Shown here in pieces: positions 7,003 to 15,972 of a stretch of DNA of 64,000 bases (the first letter of the stretch is position 1; each line of letters starts with the position of its first letter). This stretch comes from REEB52 sp964626905 (GTDB lineage: Bacteria; Chlamydiota; Chlamydiia; Chlamydiales; SM23-39). A program made the position numbers and the translations under genes. The stretch lies in contig CAZVHA010000002.1 of the NCBI GenBank assembly GCA_964626905.1, positions 186,001 to 250,000 of the forward strand, in the 5' to 3' direction. The notes under the pieces are model-generated. The model saw nothing but the letters and a program-made list of their open reading frames with translations, did no database searches and was not told the DNA's origin.

Positions 7003-8960
7003 TGTCTCCGATCCACTCTTCTGACCGAAAGCGACTTTCCTTTGTCGCGGTCTTTCTATCACTTCTTTTTTGTCTCTTGATCATCCGCTTTTACCAGGTC
7101 CAAATTGTCGAAGGGGAAAAATGGGCAGCAGCAGCTCTTGCGCAGCATCAGTACGTAGAGAAGATCCCTTTTATGCGCGGCTCTTTTTTCTCCAATGTCG
7201 CGATCAAAAGAGGCCATCCGGGGGACAAACAGCCCTTTGTACTCGATGTGTTGAAATTCCACCTCTATATCGATCCCGATTCGATCCCCGATGCGATCAA
7301 GCCAAAAATGGCGAAAGAGCTCTTCGCCCATTTGCCAAAAGGTGGGAAAGAGGGGGAATTTTACAAAAAGAGCCGCAGTCGGAAGGTGGCGACGTGGCTT
7401 GAAAGGGAGCAAAAGGGGAAAATAGAGGCGTGGTGGAGCGGTTTTTGCAGGAGGGAAAAGATCGTGCGCAATGCGATCTATTTTGTCCCGGCTTTCAAAC
7501 GCTCTTATCCTTTTGGTGCGATGCTCGGGGCCATTTTGCACACAGTGCAAGAAGATCAGGTGAGTCCCACAGGCGGGCTAGAGATGCTTCTCGACTCCTA
7601 TTTGAAGGGAAAAGAGGGGAAAAAGCTGATTGTCCGCTCGCCGCGCCATCCACTCGGCATGGGCAAAGTGCTCGCTCCTCCCGACCATGGGGCCGACATT
7701 TATCTGACGATCAACCACTATTTGCAAGCCGTTTGCGAATCGGAGCTCGAAAAGGGGGTCAAGGCGGTGAATGCGAAGGGGGGGTGGGCTGTCATGATGG
7801 ACCCATATACGGGGGAGATTTTAGCGCTCGCTCAAACTCCCTCATTTGAGCCAGCCCGTTTCAATGAGTATTACAACGACCCCTCCTTGACGGAGCTGAC
7901 CAAGGTGAAGCCGCTGACCGACTGTTTTGAGCCCGGTTCTATTCTCAAGGCGATTACGGCGGCGGTCTCTCTTAAGGCGGGGGAAGAGCTTGCAAAAAAG
8001 GGGCAAAGGCCCCTTTTTACGCCCGATGAAAAAATTCCGTGCAGCAATGGCTGGTTCCCTGGCAGATCGGCGCCATTAAAAGATGGGATTCGGGTCCACT
8101 CCTATTTGAATCTCGATATGGCAATGCAAAAGTCGTCGAATATTTACATGGCTCGACTCGCCCATCGTCTGATTGAGAGGATGGGGGATGAGTGGTATCG
8201 GAAAACGCTTGAGGAGGTTTTTGGGTTTGGCAAAAAAACGGGGATCGATTTTCCGGCAGAGAGCGGAGGACTTCTCCCCACTCCTGGAAAACTCCATCCG
8301 AATGGAAAACTCGAGTGGTCGACTCCGACGCCCTATTCGCTCGCGATCGGCCACAACATTCTTTGCACGAGCATACAGCTCGTCAAGGCCTATGCGATTT
8401 TAGCCAATGGAGGGCTCGATGTGCAGCCCCATTTGGTGCGCAAAATTGAGAAAAATGGGAAAGCGATCATCGACAACAGCCGATATAGAGCTCATAAGCA
8501 GGTGATCAGTCCGGGCATTACGCGGACATGTGTGCGGGCGCTGAAATTTGTGACAAAGGAGGGGGGCACATCGAAAAGGGGGGATGTTCTCGGATATACT
8601 GAGGCGTGCAAATCGGGGACGGCGGAAAAAATTGTTGACGGCCATTATGCGACCGATCACAACATCTCTTCTTTCATCGGTTTTGCGCCGGCCCATCACC
8701 CCCGTTTTGTGCTGCTTATCTCGATCGACGATCCTGAAAGAAAAATCATTCCCGGCGTCGGAAAACAGCAGATGGGGGGGACTTGTGCGGCGCCTATTTT
8801 TAGAGAAATTGCAACAAGGGCCTTGCAATATTTAGGGGAAACCCCCGATGATCCGTGTGGATTGAGTATTGGAGATCCGAGAAGAGATCCCAAAAGAGCC
8901 GATTGGGCAAATGAGGTGGAAAACCTCAAAGTCCTTTACGAAAAGTGGAATTGTCCGTGA
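7002..8960 (+). CDS. ftsI: Penicillin-binding protein 3 / FtsI, septal transpeptidase
   Basis: A 652-residue class B PBP that cross-links septal peptidoglycan, anchored by one N-terminal membrane helix (about 10-31). The transpeptidase motifs are all present: S-x-x-K as SILK at about 313-316, S-x-N as SSN at about 378-380, and K-S-G-T at about 537-540. The start is placed at ATG 7002, which overlaps the ftsL stop as TGATG; an in-frame TTG lies one codon upstream. No PASTA domain. Chlamydiae lack FtsZ, and PBPs with MreB make a transient septal ring (family knowledge). Next to murE and amiA it forms a wall-synthesis operon. Confidence 0.95.
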   Translation: MSPIHSSDRKRLSFVAVFLSLLFCLLIIRFYQVQIVEGEKWAAAALAQHQYVEKIPFMRGSFFSNVAIKRGHPGDKQPFVLDVLKFHLYIDPDSIPDAIKPKMAKELFAHLPKGGKEGEFYKKSRSRKVATWLEREQKGKIEAWWSGFCRREKIVRNAIYFVPAFKRSYPFGAMLGAILHTVQEDQVSPTGGLEMLLDSYLKGKEGKKLIVRSPRHPLGMGKVLAPPDHGADIYLTINHYLQAVCESELEKGVKAVNAKGGWAVMMDPYTGEILALAQTPSFEPARFNEYYNDPSLTELTKVKPLTDCFEPGSILKAITAAVSLKAGEELAKKGQRPLFTPDEKIPCSNGWFPGRSAPLKDGIRVHSYLNLDMAMQKSSNIYMARLAHRLIERMGDEWYRKTLEEVFGFGKKTGIDFPAESGGLLPTPGKLHPNGKLEWSTPTPYSLAIGHNILCTSIQLVKAYAILANGGLDVQPHLVRKIEKNGKAIIDNSRYRAHKQVISPGITRTCVRALKFVTKEGGTSKRGDVLGYTEACKSGTAEKIVDGHYATDHNISSFIGFAPAHHPRFVLLISIDDPERKIIPGVGKQQMGGTCAAPIFREIATRALQYLGETPDDPCGLSIGDPRRDPKRADWANEVENLKVLYEKWNCP

Positions 8961-10339
8961 AGTTAAAGAAACTCATTCAGGACCTAAATCTCGAAGTGAA
9001 AGGGAGTAAAGAGGTGGAGATCACGGGGATCTCTTCCGATTCGAGAAGAATTTTTCCCGGCAATCTATTCATTGCCAAAAAGGGGGGCTCTTTTGACGCG
9101 GCTGCGTTCATTCCCGATGCGATCAATGCGGGCGCAAGTGCTGTGTTGAGCGACCTTTTCGATCCGTTTTTGAAAGTAGTTCAATTGATTTGCCCTTCGC
9201 CTAAAGAAATTGAGGCGAAATTAGGCGCCCGCTATTACGGTGAACCTTCAAAAGAGCTCTTTGTCGTCGGGGTCACGGGGACGAAGGGAAAGACGACGAC
9301 GAGTTATCTGATCAAGCATATTTTAGATCAGATCCAAATGCCGAGCGCTCTTGTGGGGACGATCGAGACGATCATTGGAGAAAATCGGTTCTCCTCAACG
9401 TTGACGACACACGATGTCATTTCGAATCAAAAGTGGCTTCGGGAGATGGTGCAAAAGGGGTGCGGGGGGTGCGTTTTGGAGTGTTCTTCGCACGGGCTTA
9501 TTCAAGGGAGATTGGATGAGATTGCATTTGATCTTGCCATTTTCACCAATTTGACTCCTGATCATTTGGATTATCACGGAACCGTGGAAGAGTACGCCAG
9601 GGCCAAAAGAAAGTTATTTGAAAGGGCAAAGCGATCGATCTTAAACGCCGATAGTCCTTGGGCAAATGAGATGGGCCGAGGGGTCACCTTTGGCATTGAA
9701 AGAGGGGATGTGAGGGCTGAAAAGATCGGATTTGCGATGGATCATACAGTGTTTGAAGTGCAAGGGGTCCCTTTTTATCTCCCTTTGATCGGAAAGTTCA
9801 ACGTCTACAATGCCCTTGCGGCGATTGCGGTGGGGCTCGATAGGGGGGCCTCGTTGCAAGCGATGCAGGAGGCGCTCCGTTTTTTTCGATCGCCACCTGC
9901 GAGGTTGCAAAGATTTGGCAATGTGTTCATCGATTTTGCCCACAATGGGGAGGCGCTCGAAAATGTCCTTGCGACTTTGAGGGAAGTGAGCCTAGGAAAA
10001 ATCATCGTTGTTTTTGGCTGTGGGGGAAATCGCGATCCTGAGCGCAGGACAGGGATGGCAAAAGCGGCGGAAGCGTGGGCAGACGAGACCATTTTGACGA
10101 ACGACAATCCGCGCAAAGAAGATCCTGAGGAAATTATCAGACAGATTCAGAGCGCCTTTGCAAAGAAGAGGCCAAAGGTAGAGCTCGATCGGAAAAAAGC
10201 GATTGAGATGGCTATTCAAATGGCAAAACCGGAAGATTGCGTGCTGATTGCGGGCAAGGGTCATGAGAGGGTACAAATTTTTGCCCATCAGACCGTGCCG
10301 TTTGACGACGCTGAAATAGTGAGGGGTATTTTAGGATGA
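8957..10339 (+). CDS. murE: UDP-MurNAc-tripeptide synthetase MurE
   Basis: A cytoplasmic Mur ligase of about 460 residues that adds the third amino acid to UDP-MurNAc-dipeptide with ATP. Visible: the N-terminal substrate domain (ITGISSDSRRIFPGNLFIA), P-loop GVTGTKGKTTTSYL, the central-domain NLTPDHLDYHGT, and LTNDNPRKEDP, whose DNPR motif is the meso-diaminopimelate signature. Start: GTG at 8957 overlaps the ftsI stop as GTGA; GTG 8945 and TTG 8951 are alternatives in frame. The downstream gene starts four bases inside its end. Family is certain, exact start is not. Confidence 0.94.
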   Translation: MKLKKLIQDLNLEVKGSKEVEITGISSDSRRIFPGNLFIAKKGGSFDAAAFIPDAINAGASAVLSDLFDPFLKVVQLICPSPKEIEAKLGARYYGEPSKELFVVGVTGTKGKTTTSYLIKHILDQIQMPSALVGTIETIIGENRFSSTLTTHDVISNQKWLREMVQKGCGGCVLECSSHGLIQGRLDEIAFDLAIFTNLTPDHLDYHGTVEEYARAKRKLFERAKRSILNADSPWANEMGRGVTFGIERGDVRAEKIGFAMDHTVFEVQGVPFYLPLIGKFNVYNALAAIAVGLDRGASLQAMQEALRFFRSPPARLQRFGNVFIDFAHNGEALENVLATLREVSLGKIIVVFGCGGNRDPERRTGMAKAAEAWADETILTNDNPRKEDPEEIIRQIQSAFAKKRPKVELDRKKAIEMAIQMAKPEDCVLIAGKGHERVQIFAHQTVPFDDAEIVRGILG

Positions 10340-11391
10340 AGAAGGTCATTTTTTGTTTGTGTGTAGTCGGCGCGCTTTTGGCAGATCCTCCTGTGGCGCC
10401 TACTCAGGCACCTACCCAGGCGCCTGCCCAGGAGAAGGCACCGTCCCTTTCTACCCCTTCTGAAACGGAGAAACTCTACTGGCGTTATCACCATTTAGTT
10501 GCGATCGGTTATCGAAGGGATCGAGAGCAATTTCACGAGCCCGATGGGGTAGCGAGGTTCACCGATCGAAACGCGGTGGAGCTGGTTGTGAGATCCCATT
10601 TTGAGGTGGGCCGTTTTGTCTCTTATCTTCAAGGGAGTTATAGCTGGCTTGTCAATGGGCATTTTAGCGATGCATTGAAGGGGGGATTTGTGGGAGAGCC
10701 CACCCGATTTGGCACCTACGATTTGGGAGCTGGATACACGGCAGATGTAGCCATGGCGGTTGGGATTCCCTGTTCCCTCCTTTCTTTGAAGCAGTTCAAG
10801 GTGAGTTTCATCCCTTTCGGCGGATACATGTATTCTCACATCATGAATTTTGTCGAGGGGGAAGAGCGGTTTGCGATTCCGAGTCCGCCGAGATTGCTCG
10901 CGGCGGGGACGAGTGGATTTGCACTTGCCCGTTTTCCAAATCCGAATCAGCAAGATTGGTTTGGCTTTTATGCTGAGGGGGATTTGCAATTTATTTTCTT
11001 AGAAGATTTTGAGTGGACTTTCTTCTATCAATATATGGCGCCGATGATGCGCTCAAAATTCAAAGAGGAGATCGATCTTTATTTGTACAACAGTGCGGGT
11101 GCGGTTTCTGCAGTGAATCTATTTCGGGCAAATGCGGTGTATGAAGGGCGCGTGGTGCCGAAACAGGTGATTGGGACTAATTTTCGCTTTCATGGGCGGT
11201 TAGGTTATAATTTTGGGATCCACTTCGATGTGGCCAGAGCCCATTCGAATAAGGTGAATTACCTCTCTCGGCGCAAAGAGGAGAGAGCTCTTTTGAATCC
11301 GACAACTCTCATCTTGTCAAATATCGATACGAGGGGGTCGGTCAAGTGGGTCACCTATAAGGCATCGATCTATTTGGGGTACCAATTTTAA
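10336..11391 (+). CDS. Probable outer-membrane beta-barrel protein
   Basis: A 351-residue exported protein, not assigned to a known family. The signal peptide MKKVIFCLCVVGALLADPPV is followed by a low-complexity Pro/Thr/Gln linker with a repeated APTQ/APAQ unit (about 20-35). The rest has alternating hydrophobic and aromatic strands (FVSYLQGSYSW, YDLGAGYTADVAMAVG, FWFGFYAEGDLQFIF-like stretches) and ends in YKASIYLGYQF, the aromatic C-terminal residue (Phe) expected for BamA-folded barrels. It sits between murE and amiA, overlapping murE by four bases and amiA by one, so it is co-expressed with wall genes. Barrel assignment is inference; a structural or anchoring role at the envelope is plausible. 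Confidence 0.75.
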   Translation: MKKVIFCLCVVGALLADPPVAPTQAPTQAPAQEKAPSLSTPSETEKLYWRYHHLVAIGYRRDREQFHEPDGVARFTDRNAVELVVRSHFEVGRFVSYLQGSYSWLVNGHFSDALKGGFVGEPTRFGTYDLGAGYTADVAMAVGIPCSLLSLKQFKVSFIPFGGYMYSHIMNFVEGEERFAIPSPPRLLAAGTSGFALARFPNPNQQDWFGFYAEGDLQFIFLEDFEWTFFYQYMAPMMRSKFKEEIDLYLYNSAGAVSAVNLFRANAVYEGRVVPKQVIGTNFRFHGRLGYNFGIHFDVARAHSNKVNYLSRRKEERALLNPTTLILSNIDTRGSVKWVTYKASIYLGYQF

Positions 11392-12059
11392 TGATGATGC
11401 AGCTCTTCTTGCTTTTTTGTCTCTCTTTGCTTCCTCTTGAGGCCGCTCCTGCGGGATCGCTGATCAATTCGCTGGATGCGCCGACGATTGTGATCGATGG
11501 GGGACATGGAGGAAGAGACGAGGGAGCCAAGGCGCGCAGCCCTTTTTGTGAGGAGAAAAGGGTGTGCCTTTTAACGGCAAGACTCGTGAAGAGATATTTA
11601 GAGCAGCTCGGCTATCACGTCGTGATGACGAGGGGCACCGATGATTTCATCCCACTTCCAAAACGGGTGGAGATCGCAAAACAGGCGCGTGCCAATATTT
11701 TTGTAAGCGTCCACTACAACTCCTCGCGGAGTCCTGAGGCGAAGGGGATCGAAGTATTTTTCTTTGATTCTAAAGAAAATCAAATGAGGGCAAAGGCCTC
11801 GAAAAAACTCGCCGATTCTATTTTGAGCCGCCTGATTCGAAAGACCTCGGCTACATCCAGAGGAGTGAAGAAGGGGAATTTCTATGTGATTCGGGAAACG
11901 AGCATGCCGGCGGTTCTCATCGAGGGGGGATTCATTTCTAATACGAAGGAGAGAGCTCTTTTAAAGACACGCACCTATCAAGAGAAGATCGCCCAAGGGA
12001 TTGCCGATGGGATCGATGAGTATTTTAAGGCGAGATGGAAGAAAGGGAAGAAGTTGTAA
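11391..12059 (+). CDS. amiA: N-acetylmuramoyl-L-alanine amidase (Amidase_3)
   Basis: A 222-residue exported amidase that cuts between MurNAc and the stem peptide. Signal peptide about 1-20 (LFLLFCLSLLPLEAAPA). The Amidase_3 zinc site is visible: VIDGGHGGRDEGAK (His and Glu region), IFVSVHYNSS (second His) and PAVLIEGGFISN, containing the catalytic Glu. No AMIN or LysM domain, so it is a minimal AmiA as in Chlamydia (CT268 position). The start overlaps the upstream stop as TAATG. Its last 82 bases overlap the convergent unknown gene on the minus strand. Confidence 0.93.
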   Translation: MMMQLFLLFCLSLLPLEAAPAGSLINSLDAPTIVIDGGHGGRDEGAKARSPFCEEKRVCLLTARLVKRYLEQLGYHVVMTRGTDDFIPLPKRVEIAKQARANIFVSVHYNSSRSPEAKGIEVFFFDSKENQMRAKASKKLADSILSRLIRKTSATSRGVKKGNFYVIRETSMPAVLIEGGFISNTKERALLKTRTYQEKIAQGIADGIDEYFKARWKKGKKL

Positions 12060-12733
12060 ACTTGTCGATCGAATTGTCGAGCTCTGAAGAGTGGTCCTCT
12101 TGCATAGCCTGAGCGGTATGCAAGAGGTTTATTCTTTTTATTTGTAACCTTTTTTCTAGCTTCTTCTTGAAATAATCTCTCTCGAAGTTTGCTTCTGTCT
12201 TGGTTTCTTTCTTCCCTGTTTTCTTTTGCCGCTTTGACTCCATCATAAACCCCCTCAACCAGACCTGCCGCCGCACCAAGAGGAGTAGTAAATGGTACAG
12301 GTGCACCAAACCCTATGGCCGTATCTATCGCGACGTCTTTTGCCACGTAGGCTGCAACAATTGTCACATCCTTTGCAGCATCTTTGACGGCAACCTGTCT
12401 TCGAGCCGATGTTTCCTTACTTCTACCTCTCTCATCAGATTCTATCACATCGGCCTTCCGTTGATGAAGATCTCCTAGTTTTCCCTTTATCTGTTCCCTC
12501 AGCTCATTTGCCTTCTGATCATCAGAACTCCTCCTTGCCTGTGACAATGCTGTAAAATCACTAAAAAGTTCTTTGCATTTCTCCAGACCCTCTTTATGCT
12601 TCTGGGCAGCTTCATCTAGCGCTGCTGCTGTTTTAGGATGACCGGTTTCTTTGTGAAAACGGACATTGGCGCTCGCCGTTACTTCAGACCAGTCTATTGC
12701 TCTTTGAACTCCTGTTGGTACGTTGTTTGCCAT
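11978..12733 (-). CDS. Unknown helical protein with central hydrophobic region
   Basis: A 251-residue protein, not recognised. Residues about 40-115 are charged and helical (coiled-coil type). A weakly hydrophobic stretch at about 115-170 (VTIVAAYVAKDVAIDTAIGF, then PFTTPLGAAAGLVEGVYDGV) could be a membrane hairpin. A very basic region follows (about 170-215, ENREERNQDRSKLRER). The final 27 codons lie antisense to amiA, so the true end may have been extended by chance. An ATTCCCTCC-type site (GGAGGGAAT on the coding strand) precedes the start. A membrane hairpin plus coiled coil fits a host-directed Inc-like protein, but that is inference. Confidence 0.65.
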   Translation of the reverse strand: MANNVPTGVQRAIDWSEVTASANVRFHKETGHPKTAAALDEAAQKHKEGLEKCKELFSDFTALSQARRSSDDQKANELREQIKGKLGDLHQRKADVIESDERGRSKETSARRQVAVKDAAKDVTIVAAYVAKDVAIDTAIGFGAPVPFTTPLGAAAGLVEGVYDGVKAAKENREERNQDRSKLRERLFQEEARKKVTNKKNKPLAYRSGYARGPLFRARQFDRQVYNFFPFFHLALKYSSIPSAIPWAIFS

Positions 12734-12835
12734 ATTCCCTCCATTGGTTAATGACGGGGCAGGATGGTATTTTCTTTTCTATTTTAGCGCAATCATTACT
12801 TGAATAGCTGGGCTTGAGGAAGTGATCGCCTAATT

Positions 12836-14275
12836 CTATTCAGGTTCTTCTAGAGTAAAGAGAGAAGACCAAATACTAGTAATCAGAAAAGCAACACCGC
12901 CAGATCCAATCACCCTATTCAATGTCCCTTCAGAGGTATTTAATTGGATGATAAGTGTCATTGCGATTCGAGATAAGATGTCCATAACCCGGATGGGAGA
13001 TATTTTCATTACTGCGTCCACCAGGCTGTTTGTTAGAATACCCGCCATTCTTGGATTGCGTTTGATAATGAGAGCAAAGAGCCTAGCCTTAACTAGAAAA
13101 TAGAGCGGGATTTCGTGGGCTCTCGTCGAATCCACCAACGTCTGCATCACAGGCTCGTGTTCTCCGTAGGTGGCCTCCAGCAAAGCCCTACCCAGCCCAT
13201 TTGCCGAAAACTTGGGAAGGAGACGCGAATGAATCAATGCATGTACTGCTTCTTGGTGGCCAGTGGAAGCCGCTTTTTTCAGGGCTTTATCCAGATCTTC
13301 TCTATATCCATTTGGCATATTGGAAAGGCGAGGGATGAGCATCCTTAGGATTTCTGAAGTATCTGAAGAAACAGCGTCCTCCAGAACAAAGGCCAACTGA
13401 AATGGAGGAATAATATCAAGTTCAATGAGTATCCGGGCTACTTTGGGATGATTAGGGGTAGCCAGCATTAAAGCTGCTAGCGCACAACGGGGTGTAATAT
13501 CGCGCCACCTATTTGAACGTGTCAGCCTCTGTACCAGTTTTTCATTGCCAACCAAAGCAAGAGACTTCAAGAAGTGTTCCAATTTCTCTAACCGAATTTG
13601 GTTCAATTTACCCTCGTTCGAAATGAGCGCTCCCATGAATTCTACGTCTTTGATTGTCATCGCCCTCGACAAGGCTTTATCCAGAGTTTCTAATCCGAGA
13701 TTCCGTATTAAAAGCACTTCTTTTGGAATTGAGGATAAATCTCCGAGGAACACATCCTCGCGGGTCATGGTAATTTCGTTATTTTTAAGCCAGCGCCGAA
13801 TCCCTGCTGCTTTTTCTTTATCTGTTCCTTCGAAGATGGGAAGATTTGGAAGGCATCTTTCTCTCTGAAGGTGTTCAAAACACTCTACCACGTTCTTGGC
13901 TCTTTTCTCGGAAATGACATTTGCAATTTCATCAATCTTTGGATAGGCTTGCAGATTGTTGCTGTTAATTATGCGACTATAATCAGCGTAGTTGGGATCG
14001 TTTTTAATAATGGGCATTGCTGCACTCACCAGCGAGGTAGCATTATCAAAGGTTTTTTTAACTAATTCCCCCAGATTCAAGGTAGATAAGTCTCTCCCTT
14101 TAAGCGCTTTTAGCAAAAGCCTATTTGTTAAAGTATTTGGAGCCCCCTGTATATAATTCAAATAATTAGTATGAATACCACTTTCGGGATGGTTTCCATC
14201 CCCTTCCCTCGCTTGCAAAGGAGGCAATTCCTGGGATGGGCTTCTTTTAAACTCTTCGAATGAATTAATAGCCAC
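12836..14275 (-). CDS. Ankyrin-like repeat protein, candidate effector
   Basis: A 479-residue protein without signal peptide. About residues 210-400 hold helix-loop-helix units of ankyrin type, for example MGALISNEGKLNQIRLEKLE, NHPKVARILIELDIIPPFQL, TSEILRMLIPRL, and ALKKAASTGHQEAVHALIHS with the ankyrin-like A-x-x-G-H-x-x-A-V-x-x-L pattern. The repeats are divergent. The C-terminus has a weakly hydrophobic segment (GVAFLITSIWSSLFTL). AT-richer than the wall cluster next door. Ankyrin proteins in amoeba symbionts commonly target host proteins; that role is inferred, and neither substrate nor secretion route can be read from sequence. Confidence 0.7.
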   Translation of the reverse strand: MAINSFEEFKRSPSQELPPLQAREGDGNHPESGIHTNYLNYIQGAPNTLTNRLLLKALKGRDLSTLNLGELVKKTFDNATSLVSAAMPIIKNDPNYADYSRIINSNNLQAYPKIDEIANVISEKRAKNVVECFEHLQRERCLPNLPIFEGTDKEKAAGIRRWLKNNEITMTREDVFLGDLSSIPKEVLLIRNLGLETLDKALSRAMTIKDVEFMGALISNEGKLNQIRLEKLEHFLKSLALVGNEKLVQRLTRSNRWRDITPRCALAALMLATPNHPKVARILIELDIIPPFQLAFVLEDAVSSDTSEILRMLIPRLSNMPNGYREDLDKALKKAASTGHQEAVHALIHSRLLPKFSANGLGRALLEATYGEHEPVMQTLVDSTRAHEIPLYFLVKARLFALIIKRNPRMAGILTNSLVDAVMKISPIRVMDILSRIAMTLIIQLNTSEGTLNRVIGSGGVAFLITSIWSSLFTLEEPE

Positions 14276-14432
14276 AAATATCCTTATAGTTAATTTAAAA
14301 TGATACTATATTTTATATTAGTATAATTTTTCTTGCAATCTTAATTTTTTTTAATTGTATTCCAAAGGAATATTCGGGTTATTGAAAACTAGTAATTTAA
14401 GGATTAAAGGCCTGGCGTCAAGTTTTACTCAG

Positions 14433-14476
14433 TATGTCCAGTTTTTCTGGACATATTCAGGAAAATATGCATAATA
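14433..14476 (+). promoter_or_regulatory. Operator and promoter of the AbiE pair
   Basis: A perfect 9-bp inverted repeat TATGTCCAG / CTGGACATA (14433-14441 and 14447-14455, 5-bp spacer). The right arm contains TGGACA (14448-14453), a 5/6 match to the -35 box; 16 bases later CATAAT (14470-14475) matches -10 at 5/6. The ATG follows eight bases later. AbiEi antitoxins are known to bind inverted repeats in their own promoter, so a repressor here would block the -35 box. Confidence 0.65.
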
Positions 14477-14482
14477 GAGTTT

Positions 14483-15100
14483 ATGAACTTTGAATTGTTT
14501 AGACGGGAAGTTAAGGCGGAAGTGTTTGATTATCAGATTCTTGCAAAACATCTATCGGGGCTGAAGAAACCGAGAGACAAAGTATCTTCCCTAGTAGCTG
14601 AAGGTAAGATTATTAGAGTCAAAAAGGGGCTATATATTTTTGGTGAAAATTGGCGAAAAAATCCCATTACTTTGGAGGTAGTCGCGAACTTAATTTATGG
14701 CCCATCATGCATCTCTTTTGAATATGCCCTTGATCGCTACGGAATGATGGCTGAGCGCCCGGTGGCCATAACATCTTTGACTATAGGTGACTCAAAATCA
14801 TTTGAGACTCCAATTGGGGTATTCGAGTACAGGGCTATTGATCGGGAAAAGTTTAAAGTGGGAATAGAATACCGAGATCTGCAAGAAGAGGGGGGCTATC
14901 TAATCGCATCTAAAGAAAAGGCGATTGTAGATTTTATCTATCGAGTGCCAGGCATTCGATCCATTGAAAAGCTTCGCTATTTCTTATTTGAAGAAATGAG
15001 AATCGATGAAACGATGTTCCGTCGATTAAATAGAGATAAACTACGTGAACTTGCTCGAGTATACAAAAAAAATAGCGTGAATATGTTGGAGAAAGTATGA
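14483..15100 (+). CDS. abiEi: AbiEi-type antitoxin / transcriptional repressor
   Basis: A 205-residue protein. The N-terminal winged helix-turn-helix is seen in FDYQILAKHLSGLKKPRDKV followed by LVAEGKIIRVKKGLYIFGE (about 15-60). The rest (ANLIYGPSCISFEYALDRYG, ITSLTIGDSKSFETPIGVFE, IASKEKAIVDFIYRVPG) matches the AbiEi C-terminal antitoxin fold, with the typical SKEKAIxD element. AbiEi represses the operon and counteracts the AbiEii nucleotidyltransferase in type IV-like toxin-antitoxin phage defence. Its stop overlaps the toxin start by four bases. A palindromic operator lies directly upstream. More AT-rich than the core genes, consistent with transfer. Confidence 0.85.
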   Translation: MNFELFRREVKAEVFDYQILAKHLSGLKKPRDKVSSLVAEGKIIRVKKGLYIFGENWRKNPITLEVVANLIYGPSCISFEYALDRYGMMAERPVAITSLTIGDSKSFETPIGVFEYRAIDREKFKVGIEYRDLQEEGGYLIASKEKAIVDFIYRVPGIRSIEKLRYFLFEEMRIDETMFRRLNRDKLRELARVYKKNSVNMLEKV

Positions 15101-15972
15101 GTAGCACAATTGAATCGATGTTAAAAAGTTATAATCCTAAATCGAAATCCGAATATGAAGGTGCTATTCAAGAGATCATGCAAGAGATTGCGCTGATGGG
15201 TTTATGGAGGTCGAAATTTTTTGAACATGCAGCATTTTATGGTGGCACGGCTCTCAGAATTTTGCATGATTTGGGCCGGTTTAGCGAAGATCTTGATTTT
15301 TCTCTTCTCAAACCCGATCCTGAGTTCGATTTGAGTCCATTCCTGAAAGCTGTGGAAGAAGAATTGGAGATTTCTGGATTGAACATTCGAGTAGATCATC
15401 ATATCCGCCATGCTGAAGAGTCAATTCGATCGGCATTTTTAAAAACAGGAACATTGGAAACCTTCATTCGGATTGGTTTAGATGAAAGTTTAAAAAAGCA
15501 TACACAATCCAATGAGGTGATCAAAATCAAATTGGAAGTCGATATTGATCCACCATCAGGTTTTACAACTGAAATTCGCTATCTAGCTCGACCCTTTCCC
15601 TTTTCTGTGCGTACATACGCCCCTGAAGATCTATTTGCTGGGAAAATGCATGCACTTCTTTGCCGTCCTTATAAAGTAAGAGTCAAGGGGAGGGATTGGT
15701 ATGATTTTATTTGGTATGTATCCAAAGGTTTCCGATTGCATTTGATTCACTTGGAAAAGCGAATGAGACAATCGGGTCATTACGCTCTTGCTGAGCCGCT
15801 CACACAAAGGCAATTCTTAGACTTCATACAGGAAAAAATTTCCGCTCTTAACATAGAGGCTGCTAAAGAAGATATTCGGCGATTTATCTCGAACCCTAGA
15901 GAAATTGAAGTATGGTCAAGGGATTTCTTCTTGTCCATGCTATCTAAAATTCAGTACAAGCACGATTATTAG
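15097..15972 (+). CDS. abiEii: AbiEii-type nucleotidyltransferase toxin
   Basis: A 291-residue DUF1814/AbiEii protein. Motif I GGTALRILHDLGRFSEDLDF (about 49-68) has the GG and the D-x-D-type acidic residues that hold metal and nucleotide; motif III/IV appear as PEDLFAGKMHALLCRPYKVR followed by KGRDWYDFIWY. Family members transfer nucleotides to tRNA or bind GTP and stop growth when the AbiEi antitoxin is lost, aborting phage infection. All key residues seem intact, so the toxin looks active. The stop codon TAG shares its G with the first base of the family C repeat element at 15972, so element insertion may define this end. Confidence 0.87.
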   Translation: MSSTIESMLKSYNPKSKSEYEGAIQEIMQEIALMGLWRSKFFEHAAFYGGTALRILHDLGRFSEDLDFSLLKPDPEFDLSPFLKAVEEELEISGLNIRVDHHIRHAEESIRSAFLKTGTLETFIRIGLDESLKKHTQSNEVIKIKLEVDIDPPSGFTTEIRYLARPFPFSVRTYAPEDLFAGKMHALLCRPYKVRVKGRDWYDFIWYVSKGFRLHLIHLEKRMRQSGHYALAEPLTQRQFLDFIQEKISALNIEAAKEDIRRFISNPREIEVWSRDFFLSMLSKIQYKHDY

